64,000 nt of DNA. Origin: JAJZRJ01 sp040757055. GTDB lineage: Bacteria; Desulfobacterota; Desulfobulbia; Desulfobulbales; Desulfurivibrionaceae. Shown one piece after another: positions 50,066 through 59,208 of this stretch. The DNA is taken from contig JBFLXY010000011.1 of assembly GCA_040757055.1 (NCBI GenBank), positions 26,275 to 90,274 on the forward strand, in the 5' to 3' direction. The position numbers were made by a program, and so were the translations under genes. Numbering within the stretch: position 1 is the first letter of the stretch; each line of letters starts with the position of its first letter. Below the pieces are notes generated by a model. The model was given only the letters and a program-made list of their open reading frames with translations. It was not told where the DNA came from and did no database searches.

Positions 50066-50722
50066 ATGACCGAGGCGAGCAGCGACCAGCCGCGGGTGGT
50101 GGTGGTCTATTTTTCGTACAGCGGCCAGACCGGCGGGCTGGTCCATCGCCTGGTGTCCGGCCTCAAGGAGGAAGGCGTTGCCGTGCATGTGGAGCGGCTG
50201 CAACCGCTGACACCCCTGCGTTTTCCCGTCGGTTCCCTGGCCGGAACCCTGCTGCTGATGCTCACCACCTTTCTGCGCTTCCGGGTGGCGATTGCGCCCG
50301 TGGACGCGGCATGCCGTCCGCCGGCGGACCTGATCGTCCTGGCCGGCCCCACCTGGTCGTACAATCCCAGCGGGCCGGTTCTGGCCTTCCTCGATCGCGA
50401 CGGCCACCTCCTCGCCGGCCAGCGGGTGCTGCCGCTCATCTCCTGCCGCGGTTACTGGCGGCTGCACTGGTACGGGCTGCGCCATCTTCTGCGGCGGCTG
50501 GGCGCGGTGGTGGAGGCGCCTCTGGTCTTCGACCATCCGCAGCCGGAACCGTGGCGCACCATCGGCGTTTTCCTGAAGATCGCCGGCCTGGCCCCGGAGC
50601 GCGGGCGGTTCATCGGCCGCTATTATCACCGCTTCGGCCACGCCAGGGAGCAGCTCGATTATGCCTGGCGGCAGGGCCGCCTGCTCGGCGCCCGCCTCCG
50701 GGGCGGCCCGACGCGCGATTGA
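50066..50722 (+). CDS. Flavodoxin-family protein
   Basis: 218 residues. VVVVYFSYSGQTGGLVHRLV is the FMN phosphate loop (S/TxSGxT), and IVLAGPTWSYNPSGPVLAFL matches the isoalloxazine-side loop. It lacks a signal peptide. The hydrophobic stretch GTLLLMLTTFLRF is part of a fold insert. The C-terminal 60 residues are basic and do not look like a standard flavodoxin. It is probably a dialkylrecorsinol-condensing/NADPH quinone-type or WrbA-like relative; electron carrier or reductase, partner unknown. It is divergent from the hemG unit, so a link to heme synthesis is a guess. Confidence 0.75.
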   Translation: MTEASSDQPRVVVVYFSYSGQTGGLVHRLVSGLKEEGVAVHVERLQPLTPLRFPVGSLAGTLLLMLTTFLRFRVAIAPVDAACRPPADLIVLAGPTWSYNPSGPVLAFLDRDGHLLAGQRVLPLISCRGYWRLHWYGLRHLLRRLGAVVEAPLVFDHPQPEPWRTIGVFLKIAGLAPERGRFIGRYYHRFGHAREQLDYAWRQGRLLGARLRGGPTRD

Positions 50723-50735
50723 GACACTCCTCTTT

Positions 50736-51257
50736 TTAAAATTCGATTCCCGCCTGGGCCGCAATCCCGCGGCGGAAGGGATGTTTGATCTCCCGCATCT
50801 CGGTAACCAGATCGGCCGCCCCGATGAGGCCGGGGCTGGCCTGACGGCCGGTGATGACCAGATGGAGGGGGGCCGGCTTGCCGGCGATGGCGGCGAGCAC
50901 CGCCTCCTCCGCCACCAGGCCGAAATGGATGAGATAGGTGAGTTCGTCGAGGATGATGAGATCGTAGGCCCGGCTCGCGATCTTCTCTCTGGCCAGCCGC
51001 CAGCCTGCCTGGGCCACCTGCCGGAATGCCGCTTCGTCGCGCTGGGCCCAGGAAAAACCGGAGCCGGTCACGTGCAGCTCGATGCAGTCACCCAGGGCGG
51101 CCAGGGCCTTGGCCTCGCCGGTGTCGGTCCGCTCCTTGATGAACTGGATGATGGCGATTTTCTTGCCGTGACCGGCGGCGCGGAGGGCGAGGCCGAGGGC
51201 GGCGGTGGTCTTGCCCTTGCCGTTGCCGGTGAAGAGGATGGTCAGTCCGGTGGTCAT
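50736..51257 (-). CDS. cobO: Corrinoid (cob(I)alamin) adenosyltransferase, CobO/BtuR type
   Basis: 173 residues. The P-loop LFTGNGKGKTTAALGLALRA, IIQFIKERTDTGEAKAL, and LIILDELTYLIHFGLV with TGRQASPGLIGAADLVTEM are the family signatures. It adds the 5'-deoxyadenosyl group to cobalamin precursors. AGGAG lies 5 bp before the chosen start. It is last in a leftward unit, 20 bp after the M48 protease gene. No other cobalamin genes are in view. Confidence 0.94.
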   Translation of the reverse strand: MTTGLTILFTGNGKGKTTAALGLALRAAGHGKKIAIIQFIKERTDTGEAKALAALGDCIELHVTGSGFSWAQRDEAAFRQVAQAGWRLAREKIASRAYDLIILDELTYLIHFGLVAEEAVLAAIAGKPAPLHLVITGRQASPGLIGAADLVTEMREIKHPFRRGIAAQAGIEF

Positions 51258-51277
51258 GGCGGCTCCTGGTGCGGGGA

Positions 51278-53104
51278 TCATTGCGGGATGGGCAGCGGCT
51301 CCGGAAAGGTGGCCGTGCGGAACCGCTGCAGTTGTTCCTGGTAATATGCCCGGTTTTCCCGGGCAAGGGCCAGGGCCCGCTGGCCCGCGGCAACGGCGCT
51401 GGCGCGGTCGCCGGTGGCCCAGTAAGCGGTGGCCAGGGTGTCGAGCACGTGGGGGGCGCCCGAGAGGCGGGCGGCTTTTTGCGCCAGGGCCAGGGCCCGG
51501 GTCGGGTCGAGCAGGGACTGGTCGTCGGCTGCCAGCAGCAGCCAGGCCAGGTTGTTCAGGGTTTCCGGATTGTCGGGAGCTAGGCGCAGGGCCTGTTCGT
51601 AGGCCGCCCGCGCTGCGGGAAAGTCGCGGAGGGTGAAGCGGAGGTCGCCGAGGATATGGTGCCAGAGGGCGTTGGCCGGTTCTTCCTTGATTTTTTCACG
51701 CAGCAAGGCCTCGGCGAATCTGGTTTTGGGCGCCCCTTCCAGAAGATCGGCCGGCAGCCGGGCCAGAAAGAAGGTGCCAGCCGTAAGCGCCGCGACAAAA
51801 AGACCGAGGGCGCAGGCGACCTTGCGGTGGTGCCGCCGGGCGCAGGCGGGATCGGCTTCGCTCCGCCGCAGAAAATCGATGCGCTCGCCGATGCCGAAGT
51901 GGTGCCAGCTCGGCAGGTCGCGGATCTTGCCGCTCAGCCAGGCGATTTTTTCAAAGACCCGGACCAGCGGGGAGGCGTGGCCGATGGCGGTCAGGGCGTA
52001 GAGATCGGCCTGGCGCTCGAAGTTGCGCATGAAGAAGCCGAAGAGGTAACGGAAATAGAGGATCATCAGCAGCAGAAGCGAGGCACTGCTGGCCACGGTC
52101 AGCGCGGCGACCGGCGAGCGGCCGGACATCTGCACCGCCTGATAGAAGAGGCTCGAATTGAGCAGCAGCGCCAGGAACGGGTAGGCGGTGAACTGGGTGA
52201 GGAGGCCAAAGCCCAGAAAGAAGAGGAGGTAGAGCTGGAGGTGGTAGTGCTTCACGTGGCCGACCTCGTGGGCAATGACGGCCTCGACCTCCTCCGTGGT
52301 CATGGTTTCGAGCAGGGCGGGGGTGATGAGCAGGTAGCGGAAGCGGGCGGTGATGCCCATCACGCCGGCGGTGAGCAGCCGTCCCTCGAAGAGCGGCCAG
52401 AGCATGATGTCGGCGTAGCCGATCCGGTGGCGCCGGCAGAACTCATCGATTTGCCGGCGCAGTGGTCCGGCGGGCAGGGAGGTGCAGCCCCAGAGGCGGA
52501 CAACCAGTCGCGGAAAGACGAGGAGCAGCAGCAGGAAGAAAAGGAGGATGAGCAGCGGCTCGCCCCATGGAGAGGCGAGCAGCCCTTTTACCGCCGGCAG
52601 GGGGGCGAGCCGGAGCAGGTCGACGAGCAGGGAGAGCAGCAGCCAGGGCAGGACGATGGCCAGATTGATCTTGAGGTTGGCGGCCAGAAAGGAGCCCAGC
52701 CGGTGGCGGCGGCCGAAAACGGCGGCGTACGCAGTCCGGCCGGCACTCCACAGGAGAGAGAAATAGCCGAAGAAGAGGGCAAGGCCGCAGGCGCTGGCGA
52801 TGGTCGGCAGGGCCGCGGCCAGCGGCATTCTGGCAAAGTAGTAAGGGGCGTCGAGCAGATAGATGTCGAGGCCGAAGGAGAAGATGGCGAGCAGGGAAAG
52901 CCTTTGTTCAGTGGCAAAGTAGTCCGTGGCGCGGGATTGGCTTTGGGTGCGGAAGAGGTGGCGGGCGAGGAGGAAATAGCCGGTGTTTTTGAGCAGAAAG
53001 AACAGCAGGGCCGCGCCCGCCGGCAGTTGCGGCGTCTCGGGAATGGTCCTGGTGGAGAGAATGAAGAGGGCAACCAGAATATAAATGAGATTGTTGTAAA
53101 TCAT
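51278..53104 (-). CDS. Membrane M48 (Ste24/HtpX-like) metalloprotease with C-terminal TPR
   Basis: 608 residues. Five or so N-terminal membrane segments precede the M48 domain. The zinc site is HEVGH at residues 279-283 (AVIAHEVGHVKHYH) with the third ligand Glu363 in NFERQADLYAL. Two more helices follow, then a final hydrophobic segment (CALGLFVAALTAGTFFLA). The last 150 residues are TPR-like (ALWHHILGDLRFTLRDFPAARAAYEQALRLAPDN), probably periplasmic and able to recruit a client or partner. It is predicted to degrade or process membrane proteins. It follows the J-domain gene by 21 bp. Confidence 0.88.
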   Translation of the reverse strand: MIYNNLIYILVALFILSTRTIPETPQLPAGAALLFFLLKNTGYFLLARHLFRTQSQSRATDYFATEQRLSLLAIFSFGLDIYLLDAPYYFARMPLAAALPTIASACGLALFFGYFSLLWSAGRTAYAAVFGRRHRLGSFLAANLKINLAIVLPWLLLSLLVDLLRLAPLPAVKGLLASPWGEPLLILLFFLLLLLVFPRLVVRLWGCTSLPAGPLRRQIDEFCRRHRIGYADIMLWPLFEGRLLTAGVMGITARFRYLLITPALLETMTTEEVEAVIAHEVGHVKHYHLQLYLLFFLGFGLLTQFTAYPFLALLLNSSLFYQAVQMSGRSPVAALTVASSASLLLLMILYFRYLFGFFMRNFERQADLYALTAIGHASPLVRVFEKIAWLSGKIRDLPSWHHFGIGERIDFLRRSEADPACARRHHRKVACALGLFVAALTAGTFFLARLPADLLEGAPKTRFAEALLREKIKEEPANALWHHILGDLRFTLRDFPAARAAYEQALRLAPDNPETLNNLAWLLLAADDQSLLDPTRALALAQKAARLSGAPHVLDTLATAYWATGDRASAVAAGQRALALARENRAYYQEQLQRFRTATFPEPLPIPQ

Positions 53105-53125
53105 GGCGCAGAGCCAGCCGCAAGG

Positions 53126-54001
53126 CTAGAAACGGAAGCGGAGCCGCAGTTCCTCGGCGAGGCGGGCATTGTGGTCGTGGTACTGGCGAAGCAGCCGGGC
53201 GAAGTGGTCGGGCTGCAGAATGCCGTTCTCCACGAAGTATTCGCCGAATTTCCGCTGCAGCCGCTTTTGGTGATGGATCAGCACCTGGAGCTGGGTCTCG
53301 GTGAGATAGCCCAGGGCGACGGCCGAGACGCCGAATGGCTCCAGCAGCGCCTTGCTGCGGAGGATCTGGCGAATTTCATCCTCCTGCAGCAGGCCGAAGC
53401 GCTGGCCGAGTTCGCCCAGTCGCGGGCGCTGCGTCCGTTGCCAGATCAGGGCCTGCACCACCATGCGCCAGGAGGCGACGCCGGAGTAGTAGAGAAAATG
53501 GCCGAGCAACAGCCGCCGGTTTGGCAACGGCCCGCGATACCGTTCCTCGGTGTTCCAGCTGGTGGTCTGCTGGCGGAAAGGGTTGTTGTTTTTCGGTCTG
53601 TCGTGGCCAGCGGCCTGGCTACGGAATCCGGCGCCGGCATGGGGCCGCGTGCCGTTATGGGTCTGGCGGTTTGCCGCGGCCGAGGCCGTGGCGGACCGCC
53701 ATGCCGCCGGCCGCGGTGCGGCGCGGTGCGGCAGGCGGAAGCCCTGCTCCCGCGCCGTGAGAAACTGGAGCAGATGTTCGTAGGAGTGCTGCACCGCGTG
53801 GAAGAGGTCGGTGCTCTGCCGCTGGAGCATCAGGTCGGCGGCGAAGCGGTCCGGATGGGTTTCCATGGCCCGCTTGCGGTAGGCGCTCTTGACGCCGGAG
53901 GGCTGGAGATATTCGAGGAATTCGCGGGTCACCGCCAGTTCCGGGCCGAAGATGATCTCGCAGGCCCGGTGGAGTTCGTGCTCGGTGGTGGCGAAGGTCA
54001 T
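53126..54001 (-). CDS. J-domain protein
   Basis: 291 residues. The N-terminal J-like domain has the Hsp70-activating HPD at residues 49-51 (KSAYRKRAMETHPDRFAADL), with a longer lead-in than DnaJ. A low-complexity Ala/Arg/His-rich linker (about 88-145) follows. The C-terminal half is helical (RLLLGHFLYYSGVASWRMVVQAL, LGELGQRFGLLQEDEIRQIL, FGEYFVENGILQPDHFARLL), with three repeats of a G.....g.l....i..ll pattern like a MshEN-type module. It probably directs DnaK to a particular client. It is directly upstream of the M48 protease, suggesting joint quality control. Confidence 0.82.
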   Translation of the reverse strand: MTFATTEHELHRACEIIFGPELAVTREFLEYLQPSGVKSAYRKRAMETHPDRFAADLMLQRQSTDLFHAVQHSYEHLLQFLTAREQGFRLPHRAAPRPAAWRSATASAAANRQTHNGTRPHAGAGFRSQAAGHDRPKNNNPFRQQTTSWNTEERYRGPLPNRRLLLGHFLYYSGVASWRMVVQALIWQRTQRPRLGELGQRFGLLQEDEIRQILRSKALLEPFGVSAVALGYLTETQLQVLIHHQKRLQRKFGEYFVENGILQPDHFARLLRQYHDHNARLAEELRLRFRF

Positions 54002-54245
54002 GGCCCTCTTCCCTCAGCTATGGCGGCGCAGAAAATGGTTGGCTTTGCCGGCCGGCGTTGCGATATAATGCCGCAAGGCGCCTGGGCTGAGGGAACGGAC
54101 GGTATGCTGCGCGAATTCTCTTCCGGAGTCCATGGTTGTTTAAAGACTAGCATATAACCGGCTTATTTCTAAGAATTTTTTTGCCGAATGACATTTTTCC
54201 ACCGAAAAGCGCCTCGGGCCTCCGGGGCGCGGAGGAGGCGTGGGG

Positions 54246-55892
54246 ATGGGAATTACGGTGCCCGATGGGCTCTGCCGGGACTTTGACGCGCTGCCTGCCG
54301 TGACGGTTTTGCGGCGGCTGGCGGAGCAACCGCTCGATCTGACGGCGCCGTCGGCACTGACGCCGGAGCGGCTGATGCGCTACCGCTGCCATGCCGCCGG
54401 CTTTGACCTGCTCTATGCCACCCAGCGCCTCGACGAAGCGGCGCTCGACGCCCTCCAGGCCTTGGCCGGCGAGAGCCGGGCGGTGGAGCAGTTTCTCCTC
54501 ATGCGGCGGGGCGCGGTGCTGAACCGCATCGAAGGATTTGACAGCGAGAACCGGCAGGTACTTCACACCGCCTGCCGTGACCTCTTCGCCGAGGCGCCGC
54601 TGGCCCCCGAGGCCACGGCCCAGGCCCAGGCCGAACTCGCCAGGCTGCGGGAGTTTCTGGCCGCGCTCGACAGCGGCCGGCTTACCAGCGCGGCCGGCAC
54701 ACCCTTTACTGATCTGGTGCACATCGGCATCGGCGGCTCCGATTTGGGGCCGCGGGCGCTTGCCCTGGCCCTGACGCCCTTTGCCAGGGCCGGCCGCCGG
54801 GTTCATTTTATCAGCAATGTCGATCCCGATGATGCCGCCGCGGTGCTCAAGGGACTCGATCTCTCCCGCACCCTGGTCAACGTGGTGTCCAAAAGCGGCA
54901 CCACGCTCGAGACCCTGACCAACGAGGAACTGGTGCGCCGGTCCTTTGCTGTCGCCGGGCTGGCGCCGGAACGCCACTTCGTGGCGGTGACCGGCCAGGG
55001 CAGCCCCATGGACGATCCGGCCCGCTATCTCCGTTCCTTTCACATGTTCGATTACATCGGCGGCCGCTACAGCGCCACCTCCATGGTGGGGGCCGTGATG
55101 CTCGGCTTTTTCCTGGGGTACGATCAGGTGGAGGAGATCCTCGCCGGGGCGCATGCCATGGACCTGGCGGCCGCGGAACCGGACATCCGCAGGAATCCGG
55201 CCCTGCTTGCGGCCCTCATCGGCATCTGGAACCGCAACTTCCTGGGCTGCGACACCGTGGCGGTTCTTCCTTACAGTCAGGCGCTGGTCCGCTTTGCCGC
55301 CCATCTGCAGCAGCTCGACATGGAGAGCAACGGCAAGTCGGTCAGCCGTTCCGGCCGGGTTCTCGCGTGGGAGAGCGGGCCGGTGGTGTGGGGCGAGCCC
55401 GGGACCAACGGTCAGCATGCCTTCTATCAGCTCATCCATCAGGGCACCACCATCATCCCCGTGGAGTTCATCGGCTTCCGCCGGAGCCAGCGCGGGGAGG
55501 ATCTGCTGCTCCAAGGCACCACCTCCCAGGAAAAGCTGCTGGCCAACCTGCTGGCCCAGTCCCTGGCCCTGGCCACCGGCCAGCCCCACGACAACCCCAA
55601 CCGGCGCTTTGCCGGCAACCGGCCCAGCTCGCTACTCATCGCCGACCGGCTGACTCCCTATGCCATGGGGGCACTGCTGGCCTTCTACGAGGCCAAGGTG
55701 GTTTTCCAGGGGTTTCTCTGGAACATCAATTCCTTTGACCAGGAAGGGGTGCAGCTCGGCAAGAAGCTGGCCAGCGGACTCCTTGCACATTTTTCTGCCC
55801 AACGCACGAATTTCCTCTATAATGGCTCCGGGTCCGATCCGCTGGGCTGGGCGCTGCTGCAGGCGGCCGGCCTGCCGGGCAAGGACCGGTGA
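54246..55892 (+). CDS. pgi: Glucose-6-phosphate isomerase
   Basis: 548 residues, the usual bacterial size. VHIGIGGSDLGPRAL, VVSKSGTTLETLTNEEL, GGRYSATSMVGA (sugar-phosphate loop region), LDMESNGKSVSR and GQHAFYQLIHQGTTIIPVEFIGF are the classical signatures, and ASGLLAHFSAQRTN fits the C-terminus. It links glucose-6-phosphate and fructose-6-phosphate. GGAGGAGG lies 7 bp before the ATG at 54246; a GTG at 54240 is too close to it. The 244-bp divergent gap upstream has AT-rich patches but no promoter I trust. Confidence 0.96.
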   Translation: MGITVPDGLCRDFDALPAVTVLRRLAEQPLDLTAPSALTPERLMRYRCHAAGFDLLYATQRLDEAALDALQALAGESRAVEQFLLMRRGAVLNRIEGFDSENRQVLHTACRDLFAEAPLAPEATAQAQAELARLREFLAALDSGRLTSAAGTPFTDLVHIGIGGSDLGPRALALALTPFARAGRRVHFISNVDPDDAAAVLKGLDLSRTLVNVVSKSGTTLETLTNEELVRRSFAVAGLAPERHFVAVTGQGSPMDDPARYLRSFHMFDYIGGRYSATSMVGAVMLGFFLGYDQVEEILAGAHAMDLAAAEPDIRRNPALLAALIGIWNRNFLGCDTVAVLPYSQALVRFAAHLQQLDMESNGKSVSRSGRVLAWESGPVVWGEPGTNGQHAFYQLIHQGTTIIPVEFIGFRRSQRGEDLLLQGTTSQEKLLANLLAQSLALATGQPHDNPNRRFAGNRPSSLLIADRLTPYAMGALLAFYEAKVVFQGFLWNINSFDQEGVQLGKKLASGLLAHFSAQRTNFLYNGSGSDPLGWALLQAAGLPGKDR

Positions 55893-55937
55893 GTCCCGGC
55901 AACACGCAGGGGCGATGGGGGGAAGGGTTTTTCGCTG

Positions 55938-58900
55938 ATGTCCGCAAGCACCAAATGGAAGGCCACACTCACGGTCCTGGCGACCATCCTGGCGATGGCC
56001 GCCACCTTTTTTGTCTGGGGCTTCCGCAACGAACGGGAAGAGCTGCGGCAACATCTGGCCGAGCACGCGGCGTACATCAAGAACCATCTTGATTTCGCCG
56101 CCCGCTCCACCTACGAACCCTATCGCCATCGCATCCAGAATCTTGCCGTAACGCAGCCGGCGGTGGCGGAGGCCTTTGCCCGCCGGGACCGGGAACGCCT
56201 GCTGCAGCTTGTCGCGCCCCTGTTCCAGCAGATCCTCCATCGGGAAAATCCCCACTTCGAAAAATTACATTTTCATACGCCGGACAACCGCTCCTTCCTC
56301 CGGGTGCACGCGCCGGCGCGATTCGGCGACGATCTTGCCGCAACGCGGCCCATGGTGGTGGAGGCCAACCGCACCCGGCAGCAGCAGGCCGGCTACGAAC
56401 TGAGCAGCGAAGGCCTTTTCTACCGGGTGGTGCAGCCGTTGGCCCACAATGGCCAGCATGTCGGCACCGTGGAGTTCGGCATCAAAGTGCATGAACTGCT
56501 GAGCCTGATGGGAGAAGAGCAGGGAGTGGACATCGCCCTGCTCATCGATCCCGCCGCCGCGCCGGCCACCGGCGAAAAGGTCGGCGCCGACCAGCATTTT
56601 CTCTATTTCAGCGATGCCCTGCTGCTCAAATGCCGGGAAAATCTTTTCGACGAACTGCCGCCCGATTTCTCCTTCCTCGGCGGGCCGGAGCGCTTCCAGC
56701 ACAAGGGCCGCTGGTATCAGATCGATTCCCGCACCGTGCTTGCCGACTACCGCGGCAGGCCGGTGGCGCGGGTACTTTTTACCGCCGATATCACCGACTA
56801 TATCCAGGGATTCCAGCGGGTTCTCCTGGTGGGCGTGGTTATTACCTGTCTGGTGGTGCTGGTGGCCTTCCTGGTGCTGCACTCGGCCTTTGCCAGGCTG
56901 AACCGGGAACTGGTGCACCTCAACGCAGCGCTGGAAGAGAAGGCCGGGGAACTGGGCAGGAGTTACGCCGAACTGGAGGTTTACCGCCACAAGCTGGAAA
57001 ACGTCATTGTCGAGCGCACTGTCGATCTGGCCCGGACCAATGAGGATCTTGTCCGGCAGATCGCCGAGAAGGAACGGATCGAGCAGGATCTGCGGCGCAG
57101 CCAGAGCAATCTGGCCAAGGCGCAGCAGGTTGCCCGCCTCGGCCACTGGGAGTGGCTGGTGCCCAGGAACCTTATGGTCTATTCCGACCAGGCAATCCGT
57201 ATCTTCGGGATGGAGGGGGAAGAACTCACCTACACCCCGGAGGGAGTCCTCCGCTATATCCACCCCGAAGACCTGGAAATGGTGCGGGGCGCCATGGAGG
57301 CGGTGCTGCAGCAGCAGGGGGATTCGTTCCAGGTGGAGTTCCGGATCATCCGCCCCGACGGCAAGACCCGCCACATGCGTTCCGAGGCGGAACTGACCCG
57401 CGACGCCAAGGGCCGCCCGCTGCGCATGTTCGGCACGGTGCAGGACATCAGCGAGAGCCGCAAGGCCACCGAGGAACTCCACCTGGCGGCCAATGTCTTT
57501 GAGAGCAGCATCGAGGGCATCGTCATCACCGATCCCGAGGGCACCATCGAGAAGGTGAACCGCGCCTTTACCGAGATCACCGGCTACACGGAGGCGGAGG
57601 CGCTGGGGCAGAATCCGCGGCTGCTCAAGTCCGACCGCCACGATCAGGCATTCTACGCCGCCATGTGGCAGGCGCTGATCCGCGAGGGCAAATGGCAGGG
57701 CGAGGTCTGGAACCGGCGCAAGAACGGTGAGGTCTACCCCCAGTGGCTGACCATTACCGCCATTCGGGACGGCAAGCGCCGACTGACCCATTATGCCGGG
57801 GTTTTCCACGACATGACCGCCATCAAGGTGCATGAGGAAAGGCTGCGCTATCAGGCGCATCACGATGCCCTCACTGCCCTGCCCAACCGGGTGCTGTTCC
57901 GCGAACGCCTGGGGCTGGCCATGGGCTATGCCCAGCGCCATGAGACGCGGCTGGCGCTGCTCTTCCTCGATCTCGACAACTTCAAGCGCATCAACGATTC
58001 ACTGGGCCACACGGTGGGCGACCTGCTGCTCAAGGAAGTGGCGGGGCGGCTCAGGCACTGCGTGCGCGAAAAGGATACCGTGGCCCGCCACGGCGGCGAC
58101 GAATTCATCGTCCTGCTCGAAGGGATCGAGCACGAGGATGATGCCGTGCAGGCGGCCCACCGTATCACCCGGGCCATCGAGCCGCCCTTTGCGCTGCAGG
58201 AGCAGCAGCTCTATCTTTCGGCGAGCATTGGCATTGCCTATTATCCCGAGGACGGGACCGACCACGATACCCTGATCCGCAACGCCGATACCGCCATGTA
58301 CCGGGCCAAGGAGGAGGGGCGCAACACCTTCCAGATCTTCACCCCGTCCATGTCCCAGCGGGTCAGCGACTGGCTGGCGGTGGAAAATTCCCTGCGCAAG
58401 GCGCTGGAGCGCCGGGAATTTTTCCTCCACTATCAGCCCAAGATCGACCTGGTGAGCGGCAGGATTGTCGGCGCCGAGGCCTTGGTGCGCTGGAAGAACG
58501 CGCAGGGCGAGCTGGTCTCGCCCCGCGATTTCATTCCCCTGGCCGAGGACAGCGGCCTGGTGGTGGCGATCGGCGAGTGGGTCATGGAGCAGGCGTGCCG
58601 CGACGCCAGGAAGTGGTGCGATCAGGGCTTCCGCATCCAGGTGTCGGTCAACCTTTCCCCCCGGCAGTTTCGCCAGGAGGATCTGGTGGACGTGGTGGCC
58701 GCCACTCTCCAAAAGACCGGGCTGCCCACAGAGTGCCTCGCCTTCGAGATCACCGAAAGCACGGTCATGGACAATGAGCAGAAGGCGCTGGGGGTTCTGG
58801 GCCGGTTCCAGGAGATGGGCATCAGCCTTGCGGTGGACGACTTCGGCACCGGCTACTCCTCCCTCTATTATCTGAAGCACCTGCCCATCGACGAACTCAA

Positions 58901-59192
58901 GATCGACCGCCGCTTCATCCGCGACCTGCCGGGCCACGAGGACGACTGCGCCATCACCGCGGCCATCATCTCCATGGCCAAGAGCCTGAAACTCACGGTG
59001 GTGGCGGAAGGGGTGGAGGAGCGGGAGCAGCTCGCCTTCCTGCGGGAGCACGGCTGCGAGCAGATGCAGGGCTACCTCTTCAGCCCGCCGGTGCCCTACG
59101 ACGAACTCATCGCCATGCTCGCCGCCGATCGCCGGCTGCAGTTGCCGGACAGCACCGAGGCGGGCCAGCGTTTCCTGCCCTTCGACGCCTGA
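55938..59192 (+). CDS. Membrane receptor PAS-PAS-GGDEF-EAL protein
   Basis: 1084 residues. TM1 at about 8-28 and TM2 at about 293-315 (VLLVGVVITCLVVLVAFLVL) enclose a roughly 260-residue periplasmic sensor that looks cache-like (LFYRVVQPLAHNGQHVGTVEFGIK). Inside the cell come a coiled coil (325-395), two PAS domains (about 400-515 and 520-640), a GGDEF domain (GGDEF at 719-723 with an intact RxxD I-site, REKD) and an EAL domain (EAL at 847-849; NLSPRQF, DDFGTGYSSL). Both catalytic motifs look intact, so net c-di-GMP synthesis or breakdown cannot be predicted. It starts 45 bp after pgi. Confidence 0.92.
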   Translation: MSASTKWKATLTVLATILAMAATFFVWGFRNEREELRQHLAEHAAYIKNHLDFAARSTYEPYRHRIQNLAVTQPAVAEAFARRDRERLLQLVAPLFQQILHRENPHFEKLHFHTPDNRSFLRVHAPARFGDDLAATRPMVVEANRTRQQQAGYELSSEGLFYRVVQPLAHNGQHVGTVEFGIKVHELLSLMGEEQGVDIALLIDPAAAPATGEKVGADQHFLYFSDALLLKCRENLFDELPPDFSFLGGPERFQHKGRWYQIDSRTVLADYRGRPVARVLFTADITDYIQGFQRVLLVGVVITCLVVLVAFLVLHSAFARLNRELVHLNAALEEKAGELGRSYAELEVYRHKLENVIVERTVDLARTNEDLVRQIAEKERIEQDLRRSQSNLAKAQQVARLGHWEWLVPRNLMVYSDQAIRIFGMEGEELTYTPEGVLRYIHPEDLEMVRGAMEAVLQQQGDSFQVEFRIIRPDGKTRHMRSEAELTRDAKGRPLRMFGTVQDISESRKATEELHLAANVFESSIEGIVITDPEGTIEKVNRAFTEITGYTEAEALGQNPRLLKSDRHDQAFYAAMWQALIREGKWQGEVWNRRKNGEVYPQWLTITAIRDGKRRLTHYAGVFHDMTAIKVHEERLRYQAHHDALTALPNRVLFRERLGLAMGYAQRHETRLALLFLDLDNFKRINDSLGHTVGDLLLKEVAGRLRHCVREKDTVARHGGDEFIVLLEGIEHEDDAVQAAHRITRAIEPPFALQEQQLYLSASIGIAYYPEDGTDHDTLIRNADTAMYRAKEEGRNTFQIFTPSMSQRVSDWLAVENSLRKALERREFFLHYQPKIDLVSGRIVGAEALVRWKNAQGELVSPRDFIPLAEDSGLVVAIGEWVMEQACRDARKWCDQGFRIQVSVNLSPRQFRQEDLVDVVAATLQKTGLPTECLAFEITESTVMDNEQKALGVLGRFQEMGISLAVDDFGTGYSSLYYLKHLPIDELKIDRRFIRDLPGHEDDCAITAAIISMAKSLKLTVVAEGVEEREQLAFLREHGCEQMQGYLFSPPVPYDELIAMLAADRRLQLPDSTEAGQRFLPFDA

Positions 59193-59208
59193 CCTGTCCG
59201 GGGCTTTT

